The notes beneath the pieces are model-generated. The model did no database searches and was not told the origin of the DNA. It saw only the letters and a list, made by a program, of their open reading frames with translations. Source: Alviniconcha marisindica (Eukaryota; Mollusca; Gastropoda; Provannidae). From it: a DNA stretch of 64,000 nt. Both the position numbers and the translations under genes were made by a program. Below are positions 34,601 to 46,352 of this stretch, piece after piece (the first letter of the stretch is position 1; every line of letters starts with the position of its first letter). The stretch spans positions 152,501 to 216,500 of the forward strand of contig JABMCL010001716.1 in assembly GCA_018857735.1 (NCBI GenBank). The letters run 5' to 3'.

Positions 34601-37600
34601 AGTGAACAGTGTGGCTGTTCACCCAAGCGGAAAGCTGGCACTGACTGTGGGTCAGGACAAGTCGCTGCGGACGTGGAATCTGGTGGATGGGCGACCAGCC
34701 TTTGTCTCAAACATCAAAGAAGGTGAGGCCCTTTGTTGGTGACCTGCTAGTGCTACTTCGAACATTCAATCATTCTGTTTTATTGTTTTGTTTCGAGTCA
34801 AACTCCAACGAGTCAAAGTATGGTGTTAATTACATTTCCCAGACTCCTCTTACCTCACAGTAATGCTGCCTGATCCAGAGAGTATTTAGAATGGCATTCC
34901 TGCATGCAAGATGGCAGAATAAACACACTTCAGATTTATTTACACTAACAAACCGTTGAACATTACACTACTACAATACTGCAGTACAGTGTAGATAGGT
35001 ACTCTGCGTTCTTTGCCAGCAAGCAATGGTTCAATTGTATGTGTGAAACTGAATAAAAGAAGCATATTTTGTCCACTTCAGTTTTCTATTTGTTTGCATC
35101 TGGGGAACTACCTGGAACTGTCAGAATTATTTCTGCGTTTAGTAGAACAGAAATTTATTTCAACACAACAAATTGACAAAGAAACTGTAGAGAACTGAGA
35201 AGGGTTTTTATAAAACACTGTTAGAGTCAGAAATTCATTTTAAAGGGGACACCAAGTGAATAAGGAACATGGACCCTATCAACAACACTGGAAAAACGAC
35301 TGACTCACAACAGTTCTTTCCTGTTGGCTTATGTTGTGGAATAAAAATTGACTCACATTGTCACAACACTCAGCAGTTCTTTTCTGTCAGTTTATGGACA
35401 GATTTGTCAAAATTGATGTTGAAAAGTCATAAAAACAGCCATGAATGCTGTGATTTTGTCATTTTGATGTTATGAACAAGGCTGGCATGTGCAGCTTCAT
35501 GAGTGTCTAGTATGTCATGAGCTGATCTTGTACTCTTGTAGTACAGTATTACTATTAGTATTAGTCTAGATCCATACTTCTGCTGTGTACTGGTCTTAAA
35601 GAGGAAGCAACATGGCTGCTCCCTGAGGAGCTGACACTTGAGGCAAAAAAAGAAAGGAAAAAAGTCTACGTTGGATAAATATTGATAGAACAATCATACA
35701 AAAGTTCCAAATGGAAATATTTTCTACCTTGTTAGACAAGCTTGCATCTTGTTGTTGAAGTGTTGCTTTACATCCACAGAAACAGGCGGCTTATTACTAA
35801 TATCAGGGACAGGAACCCAGGACGGCAACCTAAACTTTCACGCAGCTCCTGAGCTCTGCTTGCATATTTTCTTGTGGTCCCTTTTAATGGAGTTTGTGTG
35901 TAAAGGGAACCACTGTGTTTCATAATGTTCTTCTGTGTACAGGTGACTGTTAAGTATGAAGTTCTCTCCATCACATGTGTTTGACTCTTTTACCGTTTTA
36001 GATATATTTATTAGTTTCTTTGGAAGAAACACCTTTTTGCTGTTGACATAATGTGAAACATGGATGCTCTGATCATTAGGTCATCCACAGTGGTAATAAT
36101 TAATAAACCATCACAAGGAGAGGCATGATCTTGCAGTATTTTGGTTAACACATATCTAATTCTGAAGTTATTTTCAGTGGCAGAAATGGTGCTGTGGTCT
36201 CCTGATGGAAAGTACTACCTAACGTACGCCAAGGAGATCAACGTTTACAGTGTGGAGGTCAGTGTTGCTATCTTAAAGGACAAGTCCAAGGTTGGGGGTG
36301 AATTTTGACATGATTTCCGTTAAAGTTCGCTGAGAACAATGATGTAGGTGAAATTGTGATCTGAGGGTTATAAATGCATGAAAACAGGCATTTTATGTCG
36401 CACCGAAAGCATCGCCATGACGCTGAAAATCATGTGCACATATGTGCACTACGTCACTCTGGGGAGTCGCTGCAAAATGGCTAGTAGCCACAGCGTAACA
36501 GACTTGAAAAAATTCCAGTTCGAATCTCCAAGGATGAAGCTCCGATGACATTGTCAGTAGTTGGGCCTTTGTTTATTTCCTCTTTGTTATTTCCTCTTTC
36601 TCGAACCTTGTTAGGTGCGTGGCGTTTCAGTCTTTTTCGTTCTGTTTACTATAGCTGTGAAAGCTATAGTAAACAGAACAGGCTAGACCTCATCAGGGAG
36701 CCTGCCTTTTATTGGGTGTTTTATTTTATTTTCCCAATTTATCCTTGTTTGTTTCATCATATGTAAAAATGAGAAAGTTTTGTTCGTTCTAGCGATTTTG
36801 TGGCCTCCCTCGGTTAGGGTTTGGGGTTGGGCTAGTGACCGGTTCTTGCCATTCCCTGTTTTTTCTCTTGGCTTGCCCTTTTGTTTCTCGAGTTATATCG
36901 TTCATTTACGATGTACGAGTGAGGGGGGGTAGTCTGATGTTTAACGAGACCTCTCATTCTTTCTTTGTGTGGGGTAGTTCATGAGCATCTGTTGCCCTGC
37001 CGTGTTGTCACTGCTAAGTGGGTTGTATCGTGGACACGGATTACGTGTATCCAGCCTTTGTCCTGTTGCTCACTGACATGTCTTGCCTCCTCTTTCTTTT
37101 CAGAAAGTGTTGTTGTTGTTTTTCTTTCTTTTACCCTTCTTTTTCACCATGTTTCTTTCTTTTTGTCTTTGGTTTATTGGCCATTTTGTACCCGCTTGTT
37201 AGCTTGCCTGATTAGGGCAGCCATTTTGTATTTCTCTTGTTCTGCATTTGTTTACATCCCGATGCTTTGTTAAGGTCGTCCTGATTAGCGTTTTGCTTTA
37301 TCAGTCTGCAGCCTTTGTTTTTCTAGATGGAAGCTGGGTTAGTGAGGGGTGAGTTTAGAGTCAGTTATGGAAAGTTTGGCTTTCCATCTGTTTGTCGTTG
37401 GCACAGTTATTTTTGCTCTGTGCTCTTAATCTTATGACTGTAGTCATCCACTCCTTTGTTGCAGACAGTTAGTCCTGTGTATTAGACAGTTGTGATTTGG
37501 TGGGGTTTTTTGTTGTTTTTTGTTGGTTTTTCCCACCTTATGCTTGCAGGTAGGCAACCGTTTGGGGTTTTGAGGTGGTTTCAGCTGTTTTGTTTCTTTC

Positions 37601-40600
37601 ATTTGGTGTCAGCTGTTTGCTTGACTGATTAGGGAAGCCATTTTTCATTTGCCACCAGCATTTGTGGTTTGCTCTTTCTTTCTTTGCCACAGGCATTTGT
37701 GATCTGTTCTTTCTTTCTTTGCCACAGGCATTTGTGTACAGTCTCTTTCATGGCCTTTTCTGCCATAGGCATTTGTGTTAGACTTTTTGTCTTTGCCTTG
37801 TTAGTGCTTGTTTCAGGGTATCAGTGTATCTCTCAGTTTTGGTATCATGCTGTGTGCTAGCTGCTTGTCAGCTTCATCTTTGGAGATTTGAAATGGATTT
37901 TTTTGCAAGTCGTTTACCCTGTGGACACCCCTACAAATTCCGCTTTGAAGCAAACCCCATTTGGTATTCCTCCATAAAGTTTATGAAATCACACTCAGCG
38001 AAGTGCTCGCTACACAAATGGGCATGACTGCGGCGCATCATAAAAGTCAGCTCGTTTGAATTGTACAAATTTGACCCATTTTCGCCTCACAGCGGGTCGA
38101 TTCCGCGGGAACTCGTGCATAGTTATGCTTTGGGTTGCTTGTGAGTTGTTACAGTTTGCTGCAATACAGTAGGCCGGCATGGTAGAGCTTTTTGTCGACC
38201 ACATGCATACACATTCAATGAACAATCTAAGATGGCAACCGCACTGACTCCCCAGACTGACATCACTTCAGAAAGTCACGTGACTGATGGAGAACCCGAG
38301 ACAGCAGTCTCGGCCAGCCTACAGAAAATAAAATCGATTAAAAACCAACATAAACAATTTTTTTTCATTTTTTATTTCATTAAATCTCAAACTAGTGACT
38401 CATTTGTCAATCATTTCGATGGTAATTTTGCATACTTAAAAACCTTGGACTTTTCCTTTAACCTAATATGTGCAGTGTAGGATTGTAGTGTACTGGAGAA
38501 AGTGTTTGGTGTGTGGTATACATATTACAGTAATATTGGCTAAAATCTGTGTCAGCAGAAATACCAAAACAGTCAGCCACTTTGATCTTGATCTTGATCC
38601 TTTATGTTGGACTTAAGTTAGGGTACAGATGTGATGGTTTAACTTTAAGAGTCAGCCAATAAGATAAGCTGTTTTTGTGTGTGGATGATGCAGATGTTCA
38701 GTAGCAACAGCATATTCAGACAGTTGATTTAGGTCACTTAACAGAAGATCCTAGAAATAGTAGAATGTATTATTATCTAATTATGACCAGTAACTGGTTT
38801 GGTGTAAAATGTAAAATGTATATTTTTTTTTGTTTTGGTCTTTTTCTGTGACATTGATCTTAATGAATTTTATTTATAAAGCACCTGTCCCAGATCTGAA
38901 AGCAAGCTCCAAACATAGTACTGCTTCTTGTGGGACTGTGGTTTCCCAGTATTTCCAAAAATTTAGACTTTCTGAAATTCTCTCATACAAATGATACATA
39001 AATGTAATTGTAATATTTATGTATGATTGAATTTGTTAGAGTGACAGCATCCAAAAAGAATTCTTTTAATAAAGCTGCAGGAAGAATAGAGGAATTAAAT
39101 GCATTGCTCCTGAATATACCTTGTAAGGTCCATTTTTACACTGACAGGTAACAAAACCAGCTATGACTGTGGCACTGGCAGCATATTAAAAAATACTACT
39201 AATTTTTGACAGCTTTATTTTGATTTGATTGTTCTGTGTGACTTTATTTTGTGTTCCTTGGGTGTGTGCAGGATGGACAAATAAAAAGGCGCATTGCACC
39301 AAAACACAGAGTTAACAGTATTGTGTTTGTCACGGTAAGTGACTTGCAGAAGTTTTTTTTATCATTTCCTCCATTATCAGTCAAAGGTTCACCAAGAACC
39401 AGGTGAGATGTTGCGTGGGCAATTGTTTTCTAGCATGCACAGAAACATTATGTGCAGTGTCCCCAACAATTCAGGTCTGTGTGATGGTTTGATCCTACCA
39501 GGTGGGATGTGTTATGATGTGTACATGATGTCTCTCTGACATGAGAGCACACATCACACGCAATCGCATTGGCACCGTCGTCACTGTGGTAATCGTGCCA
39601 GTGCAGGTTGTGTGTATATATATATATATATATGTACACAAAATAATATATTTTAGAGAACAGTTTGTTTTTAAGAGACAGTGATTCTGAAAATGGTATA
39701 GAGTCTGAACCATAATTGTTGTCAGTTTGGAGATTTGCCTACAGGCGTTTTGTCCTAGTGTTAGTCACACCCTGCAGTCTGAAGTTGGTATTGTCAGCCA
39801 TTTTTGGCATTTAGCATGGACACCAGTGGGTGTTTTTGTTTTTGTGCGCGTGTGTGTGTGAAGCTGCTTTACATTTTTCTGTAATCTACTCATGATCAAC
39901 AGCTCACCAACAGCTGTGTGACTTGAGAGTGTGGGATTTTGTGCAACACAACTCTTCCTGCACATACAAAGATGGATAATTAAACTAAAGACCTAAAGCA
40001 CATATATAAGATTGATATTAGTTACATGGACATGTACATCGAATGGAAATGACATACTATGATATATTTTTGGAGGAAGTGGTTATCATCTCAAGTACTG
40101 GTTGAATAAGCAATTTAAAGAACATGCTGTATTTTCTCTGCTGCATCTTCATGGCAATCTGACAGAGTATGGTGGTGAGCAGATCTACACTTAGAATATT
40201 TGACATGAAGTAATAATGATATTGTGTATTCCTGGGGTTTTAACATTACAATGTAAAGTTAATCACTGCCACTAATGTTTAAATAACATACATGGTGGTG
40301 CTTATTTCCCCAAGATGCAATGTTCTTTATAAACGTAAATGTAAAACCTGCATGAAAACATGTTTAAAACAACAACAACAAAACGTAATTATGTTTGGTA
40401 TCCCTTTCCTTCCTGACACCTGCCATCCTGTGTTGGTTTGATGTCTGTGGACTGTTCTAGGACAGCATCATAGCCTACGGAGGGGAAGGAGCGACACTGA
40501 GAAGCAGTGGAGGGAGAGAGAAGGCGTCCCTGTTTTTTGTCGACATCATTGAAGGAATGGAGCTGCATCAGATTCAGACAGAATCCTTCAGGTGTGTGTA

Positions 40601-43600
40601 GCTTGTTAGCGTGTGTTTATGCATTATTATTATTGATAGCTTTTATATAGCGCTATTCTCTGCACTGCACTCATGTCACATGTGATTCTGAATGAATGAC
40701 TGTATCCAAGGAATGAGAGAACAGCTGTTGGTGTTTACACACGCACAAAACATGTTAGCACATAACGCAAAGATTCATATTTAAAATGGCACAGAGATTT
40801 GATTTTTTTTAAGGTGTTGAAATGCAGTGTCATAGGATTAGATGAGGAACTTCGTTGACTGGGCTTTGTTTCAGCCTTGAATGGACCTTTCTCTGGGTGA
40901 TTTTAGGTTTCATGGCCTGTCTCCTGTGGATCACAAGATTAGAGGAGGCTGGTTTGTCTTGGACTTGAGAGAACCTGTCTTTGCATGATTTCAGGACTCA
41001 CAGACTTGTCATCTGCCCAGTGCATGATTAAATGAGGCACTTGGTGGCCTTTGCTCTGATGGCCTTTTCTCTGCCTGATTTCAGGATTCGCGGCCTTGCC
41101 ATCTGTCTGTCACATGAAGATCCAAGTTCTGGGGAGAAGTGGTTGACCTCAGTTGCCAGTGATGGTACCATTGATGTGCACAGAGTGATCGCTACACAGG
41201 TACAGGTCTTATATATCGCTGTCCAGTTCATTTGACATTTTTCACAGTGTTCACCCTGATATAATTGTGCTGGTTGACTGTGTGTAAAACACCAAGTTAC
41301 CTCCCTACCTTCCGCAGAGAGGATTACAAAATATTGGATAATGCAGTGAGATTTTTAAAATTTTCAGTTTCTTCTCATCTTCCAGTAAAACAGAAAAAGC
41401 AGAGAACTGTTTGAGCCTGTTCACAAATCCATTAACAGGCATGATTTTTTTCTCAGAAATCAGACTGCATTGAGAGCATAAGAACCTGTAAATCCAACAG
41501 GTACACATTGTGTTAACATTGAAAGGACGATTTCCAGACTATTTTTTGCTTCAACAAACTGATGCTGTCTGGTCCCCTTTGCACTGTAACTGGTTCGGCT
41601 TATTCTGGTTGTACTAGGGACTATGTTAGACAAGGTAGAGCCCATGTGAGATTGTCTCTGGGGGACCATGTCAGACAATGTATAGCCCATGTCAGACTGT
41701 GTCTGGGGGACCATATCAGACAAAATAGAGCCTATGTGAGACTGTCTCTGGGGGACAAGGTAGAGCCCACATAACAAGCCCATGTGAGATCGTCTCTGGT
41801 GGGATCGTGTCAGACAATGTGTAGCCCATGTGAGATTTTGTCTGGGGACAAGGTGGAGCTGATGTAAGACTAGCTGTTGGGGATGGGTTGTTAAGGTAGA
41901 GCCCATGAAACTAGCCCTGGGGTGGACAAGGTGGAGCCCATCTGAGTCTGGCTCTGAGGTGGGGTGGACAAGGCAGAGCCTGTGTGAGACTTGCTCCCTG
42001 GGGTGGGGTGAACAAGGTAGAGCCAATGTGAGACTTGCTCATTGGGGTGGGGTGGACACGGTAGAGCCTGTGTGAGACTTGCTCATTAGGGTGGGGTGGA
42101 CAAGGTAGAGCCTGTGTGAGACTTGCTCATTGGGGTGGGGTGGACACAGTAGAGCCTGTGTGAGACTTGCTCATTGGGGTGGGGTGGACACGGTAGAGCC
42201 AGTGTGAGACTTGCTCATTGGGGTGGGGTGGAGGGGCACTGTGTGAGACTTGCTCACTGGGGTGGGGTGGACAAGGTGGAGCCTGTGTGAGACTTGCTCA
42301 TTGGGGTGGGGTGGACATGGTGGAGCCTGTGTGAGACTTGCTCATTGGGGTGGGGTGGACAAGGTAGAGCCTGTGTGAGACTTGCTCATTGGGGGGGTGG
42401 ACAAGGTAGAGCCAGTGTGAGACTTGCTCATTGGGGTGGGGTGGACACGGTAGAGCCTGTGTGAGACTTGCTCACTGGGCTGGGGTGGACAAGGTGGAGC
42501 CTGTGTGAGACTTGCTCATTGTTAGGGTGGGGGTGGACAAGGTAGAGCAGTGTGAGACTTGCTCATTGGGGTGGGGTGGACAAGGTAGAGCATGTGTGAG
42601 ACTTGCTCATTGGGTGGTGAAAGTAGAGCATGTTAACTTGCTCTTGGGGGGGTGGACAAGGTAGAGCATGTGTGAGACTTGCTCATTGGGGTGGGGTGGA
42701 CAAGGTAGAGCCAGTGTGAGACTTGCTCATTGGGGTGGGGTGGACATGGTAGAGCCTGTGTGAGACTTGCTTATTGGGGTGGGGTGGACAGGGGTCTGGC
42801 TCGAGGGGTGGGTTGGACAAGTTGCAGCCCATTTTAGACTAGCTTTGGTGTTGGACAAGATAGAGTCCATGTGGGGCTACCTCATGTGGGTGGTTACAAA
42901 CAAATCAGAAGAAACAAATTGACTGTTAGCATTCTGAAACAAGGTAAAAACACAAAAAGTTCAAGAGAAAGCTTTATTATCTGTTTGTTGCTTGAAAAAG
43001 GTTTTCGCTGAAAATGTGTGCTCGTTTTGCATTGCCTAATTAAAATAAGCATTCCTTTTAACCCTTTGCATGTTTTGCTCTTGGGGGTAGGTTGGGCAAT
43101 GTAGAGAGAATATTTGAGACTCTTGTGTGGTAGTTTGGGCAAGATAGAGTCCTTTCCTTTCCATTCACTAGGCTCGGCAACGATACTAGAAACGCTACAA
43201 TTATTAATAAATCCACTGTAAAAAACAAGTCTTTTCCTCCTCCAAGAATCTGACCAGCTCATTCCAGTATGATTTGTTCTGTGTGTATGTCACATTGTGT
43301 CTGTGGTTGTTATGTAATTTGCATGTGTGTGTATTCTGTGTGTGTGTGTGCATAGCACAGATGTGCCTGTGTGTTGTCACTGGTATTAGGCTCGAAAATG
43401 AGTCGAAGTGGGCGTGCCTTGCTGAATCCATAATCTGTGTTCTAAGTATGTCTTGATATTGAAGGTTATCATAAAAAATAGTTCTTCAGTACCTTTGTCT
43501 TTACTAACTAGTAGGTCTGGCTGTATTGTAGCCTACAGTCAATGCTTAATTTTTATTTTTTTAAATAAATTGATTTAACTGTTGGTGTTAAAACTTGTCA

Positions 43601-45801
43601 ATCAGCCAGCCTTTGTTCAGTTTTGTTTGTTTGCTGTTGTTGCATCAGAATGGAATGCTTTTCCTAGGCCACCAGGCTAGTCATAAGACATGTAACATGG
43701 TGATATGGAAGAGTTTAGGTTTTCACCACCTTTCCTGCCTGTCCTCTGTTTCAGACCAGTGTCAAGACAGAACTGATGGTTTCTCGCAACATAACGCTGC
43801 GCCTCACATGCGTTGCTGTGTCGTCACCCAAGTCTCCCGTTTCAGAGGCCGCACAAAAGAAATCAAAGAAGCAGAAAAGAGAACGGGAGAAAGTGGAGGC
43901 TGAAATGACAGAAGTGCAGATTAAAGAGGAAAAAGTGGACACCGAGTCAGATTCAGACACTGAACCGAGTGAGAAACGCCAGAGACAGCTGCCTGATGTG
44001 AAGAAGCAGAAACTGAAGATGAAGAAAAGAACCTGTCCAACACGTGGTGGTGAGAGGATACCAGAGCTTGAGAGTGAGGAGATGCTTTTTTAAATGTTTT
44101 ATTGTATGGCACCCTCTTAGAGCAAAACCCCCATCAGATGCTGCTGAATTACTTTGTACCAGTGTCCCAACAAGACCTCATGGGACAAAAAAAATTGGCT
44201 TGTTGGCTAATGTGCCTGACAGTGACTGTAATTCATTCAGTGGTCAAAGTTCTCCTGGATACAACAGAGTGAAGGACTGTTTTTCAGTTCTCTGAGTCAG
44301 CACTTGTCTTGTGCAGACTCATCATTGCCTGTTTTGCCTTTGTGTGCTCACTGTACATTAAGATTGTTGTGCATCTCAGCGATCCCACTTCCACCTTTTG
44401 ACAAGATAAGGGCTTTAGGCCAGCCTTAATATAGCTTCAGCTTGTTGAAGGCCTGCTTTGTGAACACATCTTTGGTTCTTAATATAAAAATAGTGGGTCC
44501 AGCTGCAGCCAAATGCTTTGAATAGCAAGAGGGTTGCGCTCACTGAGGAGAGGTGCAGTCTAATATTCATTATTATTAATGTTCTTTTGTTCCTTTGAAG
44601 CAAAATCCAAATTCCTTTCTTTCTTTGAAGTGTGAATAACTAAGAGGATTTAGGTTCTCAGTGGGAGTGGTGATTTGTGGGGTGGGGGTAAACCACATGC
44701 CCCTCACTGACTGAAGCTCGGAGAATTCTTTACTGTCTTGGTTTTGGTTACCTTGGAGGTCAGCAGTCCACCATGCCCATGCACGCTGGTCGCATGGCAG
44801 GCTAATGAACCACATGACTGTACTGGTTCCATGCATTATGGTCTATGATAATTAATTCATAAATGCAACTACTGAAATAGGAAATAACCCATTGGTCTTG
44901 AATAAAAATTCAGATTAAGTGGTTGGTTTCTAGTTAGTCAGCTGTGAGGCGCACATTCATGTGGCATGTGTGGTTGTCTTTTTTTATTTTCATTAAGTGC
45001 CTCAGAGTCAGAGAGCCTTCACCAAATAAATAAATCAACAATTTCACCAACTTCAGGAATGTTTAATATTGCTCATTTTCAGTAGGATTGCTCATTTAGT
45101 CCAGTTTAGTACAGCGGTCCTTAGCGAAGGCGACAGATTTTAACGTCAACAAAAACTGATGCATGGAACAGCAGACCATATATGTAGTTTATTTCATGTT
45201 GCATCAGTTTTGACATTACATTGTTTGGGGCCCTTGTAAGTAAGTAAACATGGTGCTTAGCATCCATAGAAGCCATAATCTTTATTGGGAAGGGGTATAG
45301 AGGTGGGGGAAGAGGGAGATTATATACCTATCGCTACACTGTCATCACCAGAATGACACCTGCATTAAAATGGGCAGTGATGAGAGCCATTTTAATGTTT
45401 CATTAATTGTGAGGACAAAGTGACAAGACAGTGTCCACAGACGACAACTTTTGAAGAGAGAGGAGAGCTGAAGTGGAATCCAGCTGAGGCCCTTCTGCTT
45501 ACCAGCCTAAAGCCTTACTGCTAGACCAAACCCGCTCACTGGCCCCTGAAGGATTTAAGCATCAAATTTATATGGCATCACAAGGGCTTCAAGTTTTAGG
45601 AAAATCAAATATAGGAAATGATAGAATTATATCTCATTCTAGGCAAATATGTGTTACATCAGAGAGTACTCTGCTGAAGGTAGGTTGTACTAATAAGTAA
45701 ATCTCATGATCCATTTTGCTCTTTTGCTTTCAGAACCTGTCACACTGGATTGCAAGAAAAAGAATGGGACAGAAAGGAAGAAAATAAAAACAAAAGTCTG
45801 A
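31687..45801 (+). CDS. PAK1IP1: p21-activated kinase-interacting protein 1-like WD-repeat protein
   Basis: Nucleolar WD40 protein (yeast Mak11 family) acting in 60S ribosomal subunit maturation; the human protein also binds PAK1. Coding exons: 31687-31761, 32654-32819, 33589-33706, 34595-34722, 36178-36257, 39272-39334, 40461-40591, 41085-41199, 43755-44049, 45734-45801. The total is 1239 nt, 412 aa plus stop (human 392). Diagnostic stretches are GTYEEVLVGL, SGGADEIIHIFNLQNH, HPSGKLALTVGQDKSLRTWN, ASDGTIDVHRV and a Lys-rich tail ending KKKNGTERKKIKTKV. A second ATG at 31696 (MEVVVG) aligns with the human start MELVAG, so nine bases of the 5' end are uncertain. Exon 9 can also be read through to a stop at 44091-44093, but the tail exon at 45734 restores the family-like basic end. 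Introns host a Kolobok-like element, SINEs and a G-rich minisatellite. Confidence 0.94.
32011..32086. repeat. Compact nested inverted repeat in PAK1IP1 intron 1
   Basis: Perfect 21-bp arms lie at 32011-32031 (GATATTGTAAAAAGTGTAAG plus C) and 32066-32086. They enclose a second inverted pair, GCTTTTTAC (32031-32040 area) and GTAAAAAGC (32059-32067). The 76-bp unit can fold as one long or two short hairpins and directly follows a G run. Confidence 0.8.
33705..34100. repeat. Tandem duplication of about 195 bp in PAK1IP1 intron 3
   Basis: Two copies of a block running from TTGCTGATCAT through GAATGAAGCAGAGGG, TTATATAATATCA, GATGTGTGTGTGGACAGAA and GATGAGAAATGTT to GTCAAGAGCTAGCAGAAACA. The first copy begins at the exon 3 donor. 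A SINE-C copy follows directly. Confidence 0.85.
34101..34335 (+). mobile_element. tRNA-derived SINE (family C)
   Basis: The head has an A-box-like TCCTAGTGGTAAGG and a B box GGTTTGATTCC (34156-34166). The body includes GTGGTTTATGGACCACTTTG, CTCACAATTAATAAAGC, AATGGCTCTCA and GTCATTCTGGTGGTGACAGG. A reverse copy with the same order is at 45295-45545. Confidence 0.8.
35760..35862 (-). mobile_element. SINE-A copy
   Basis: Reads TTGCTTTACATCCACAGAAA, TTATTACTAATATCAGGGAC, AGGAACCCAGGACGGCAACC and CACGCAGCTCCTGAGCTCTG, the full SINE-A block order seen at 2775-2985. It is intronic in PAK1IP1. Confidence 0.65.
36273..38461 (-). mobile_element. Kolobok-like DNA transposon, decayed
   Basis: The ends are inverted repeats of about 17 bp next to TTAA: left TTAA (36273-36276) then AGGACAAGTCCAAGGTT; right the complement, AGGAAAAGTCCAAGGTT, ending at TTAA (38458-38461). 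One mismatch separates the arms. A TTAA target site together with a THAP domain (next entry) is the combination known for Kolobok superfamily transposons. No transposase catalytic region was found in the 2.2 kb; the middle is T-rich, so this is probably a deletion derivative. It sits in PAK1IP1 intron 5. Confidence 0.65.
37927..38180 (-). pseudogene. Broken THAP zinc-finger domain inside the transposon
   Basis: From the ATG at 38180 the frame reads MPAYCIAANCNN (first Cys pair, C-x4-C), then TMHEFPRN, then RKWVKF. After a frame change around 38025-38035, CSEHFAECDF supplies the C-x2-H half of the C2CH THAP motif; a stop follows at about 37927. The 1-base frame shift between the two halves makes it non-functional as it stands. 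THAP domains bind DNA and occur at the N-terminus of P- and Kolobok-type transposases and in domesticated genes. Confidence 0.7.
40622..40702. mobile_element. SINE-B tail fragment
   Basis: Contains TTTTATATAGCGCTATTCTC and CACTGCACTCATGTCACATG, like the 3' end of the longer SINE-B at 47900-48375. It lies just after the exon 7 donor of PAK1IP1. Confidence 0.5.
41625..42880. repeat. G-rich minisatellite (about 40-bp unit) in PAK1IP1 intron 8
   Basis: Some 25-30 units of the form GTGTGAGACTTGCTCATTGG, GGTGGGGTGGACAAGGTAGA, GCC. Units are most regular from 41990 to 42790 and looser to the left and right. Each unit places several G runs (GGGGTGGGGTGG) on the transcribed-sense strand. The long open frame seen across it on the minus strand is produced by the repeat. 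Confidence 0.95.
45295..45545 (-). mobile_element. tRNA-derived SINE (family C), reverse copy
   Basis: On the minus strand the head reads AGCGGGTTTGGTCTAGCAG, then TAAGGCTTTAGGCTGGTAAG, followed by a GTGGATTCCACTTC-like B-box region and the body (AATGGCTCTCATCAC, GTCATTCTGGTGATGACAG). It matches the copy at 34101-34335 throughout. It lies in the last PAK1IP1 intron, about 190 bp upstream of the terminal exon. Confidence 0.75.
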
Positions 45802-46352
45802 AACTGAAAAAAATATTTGTGGTTGATTTGTATAAAGAAACACCCACTGTCTGCTTTTTTTTGTCACATACACACAACACACACACATGCATGCATACAC
45901 ACACACATTCCAATACTGAATTGTTACTGCTGTTTTAATTTGGCCATTATCACAATTGACACATTCACAATTTTTGAAGTATATGTAAAGATGTATGAAA
46001 TGAATTCTCACACCTGGTTTCATTCATGCAGTTTCCTTTTGAACACATGAACTAAATGAAGCTGAGAAAGAACTGCCAGCTAAGCATACATGTCACTGCC
46101 ATGAGGAAAAGGCTAAAGCAGATCTGGGATAGAAGCAAAGGAAAAAAAAGGGTGAGAACAGAGAGAGAGAAAACAAAGGGGAGGGGGGGCTAATATTGTG
46201 CAGATTTGTGAGAACCCTAACCAAACTGCTCTCCTGCCAAAGAAAACATAAAGGATAAAATCTGCTTTTAGTACTGAGCAGCAGATGTTTGAAAAAAATA
46301 TCGAGAGAGAGAAAGAACAGCTGTCATTCCTGCCTCTTTTTCAAGCTTTTGT
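45802..46352. other. Convergent 3' flanks of PAK1IP1 and TMEM14
   Basis: A gap of 551 bp separates the two stop codons. It holds a short CA-rich tract (about 45870-45908) and purine-rich stretches. No clear AATAAA was seen in the first 300 bp after the PAK1IP1 stop, and transcripts from the two genes may overlap here. Confidence 0.5.

Noticed and set aside
38010..38225. Intact THAP-domain gene
   Set aside because: The C2CH motif is split by a frame change and a stop follows within 30 codons; it belongs to the transposon relic.
41460..42026. 188-codon open frame on the minus strand
   Set aside because: It lies across the G-rich minisatellite; the periodic unit keeps the frame open and the peptide is just the repeat translated.
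43755..44093. PAK1IP1 ending at the stop in extended exon 9
   Set aside because: A good donor at 44050 and the exon at 45734-45801 give the basic ...KKIKTKV end expected from the family; read-through is kept only as a possible isoform.
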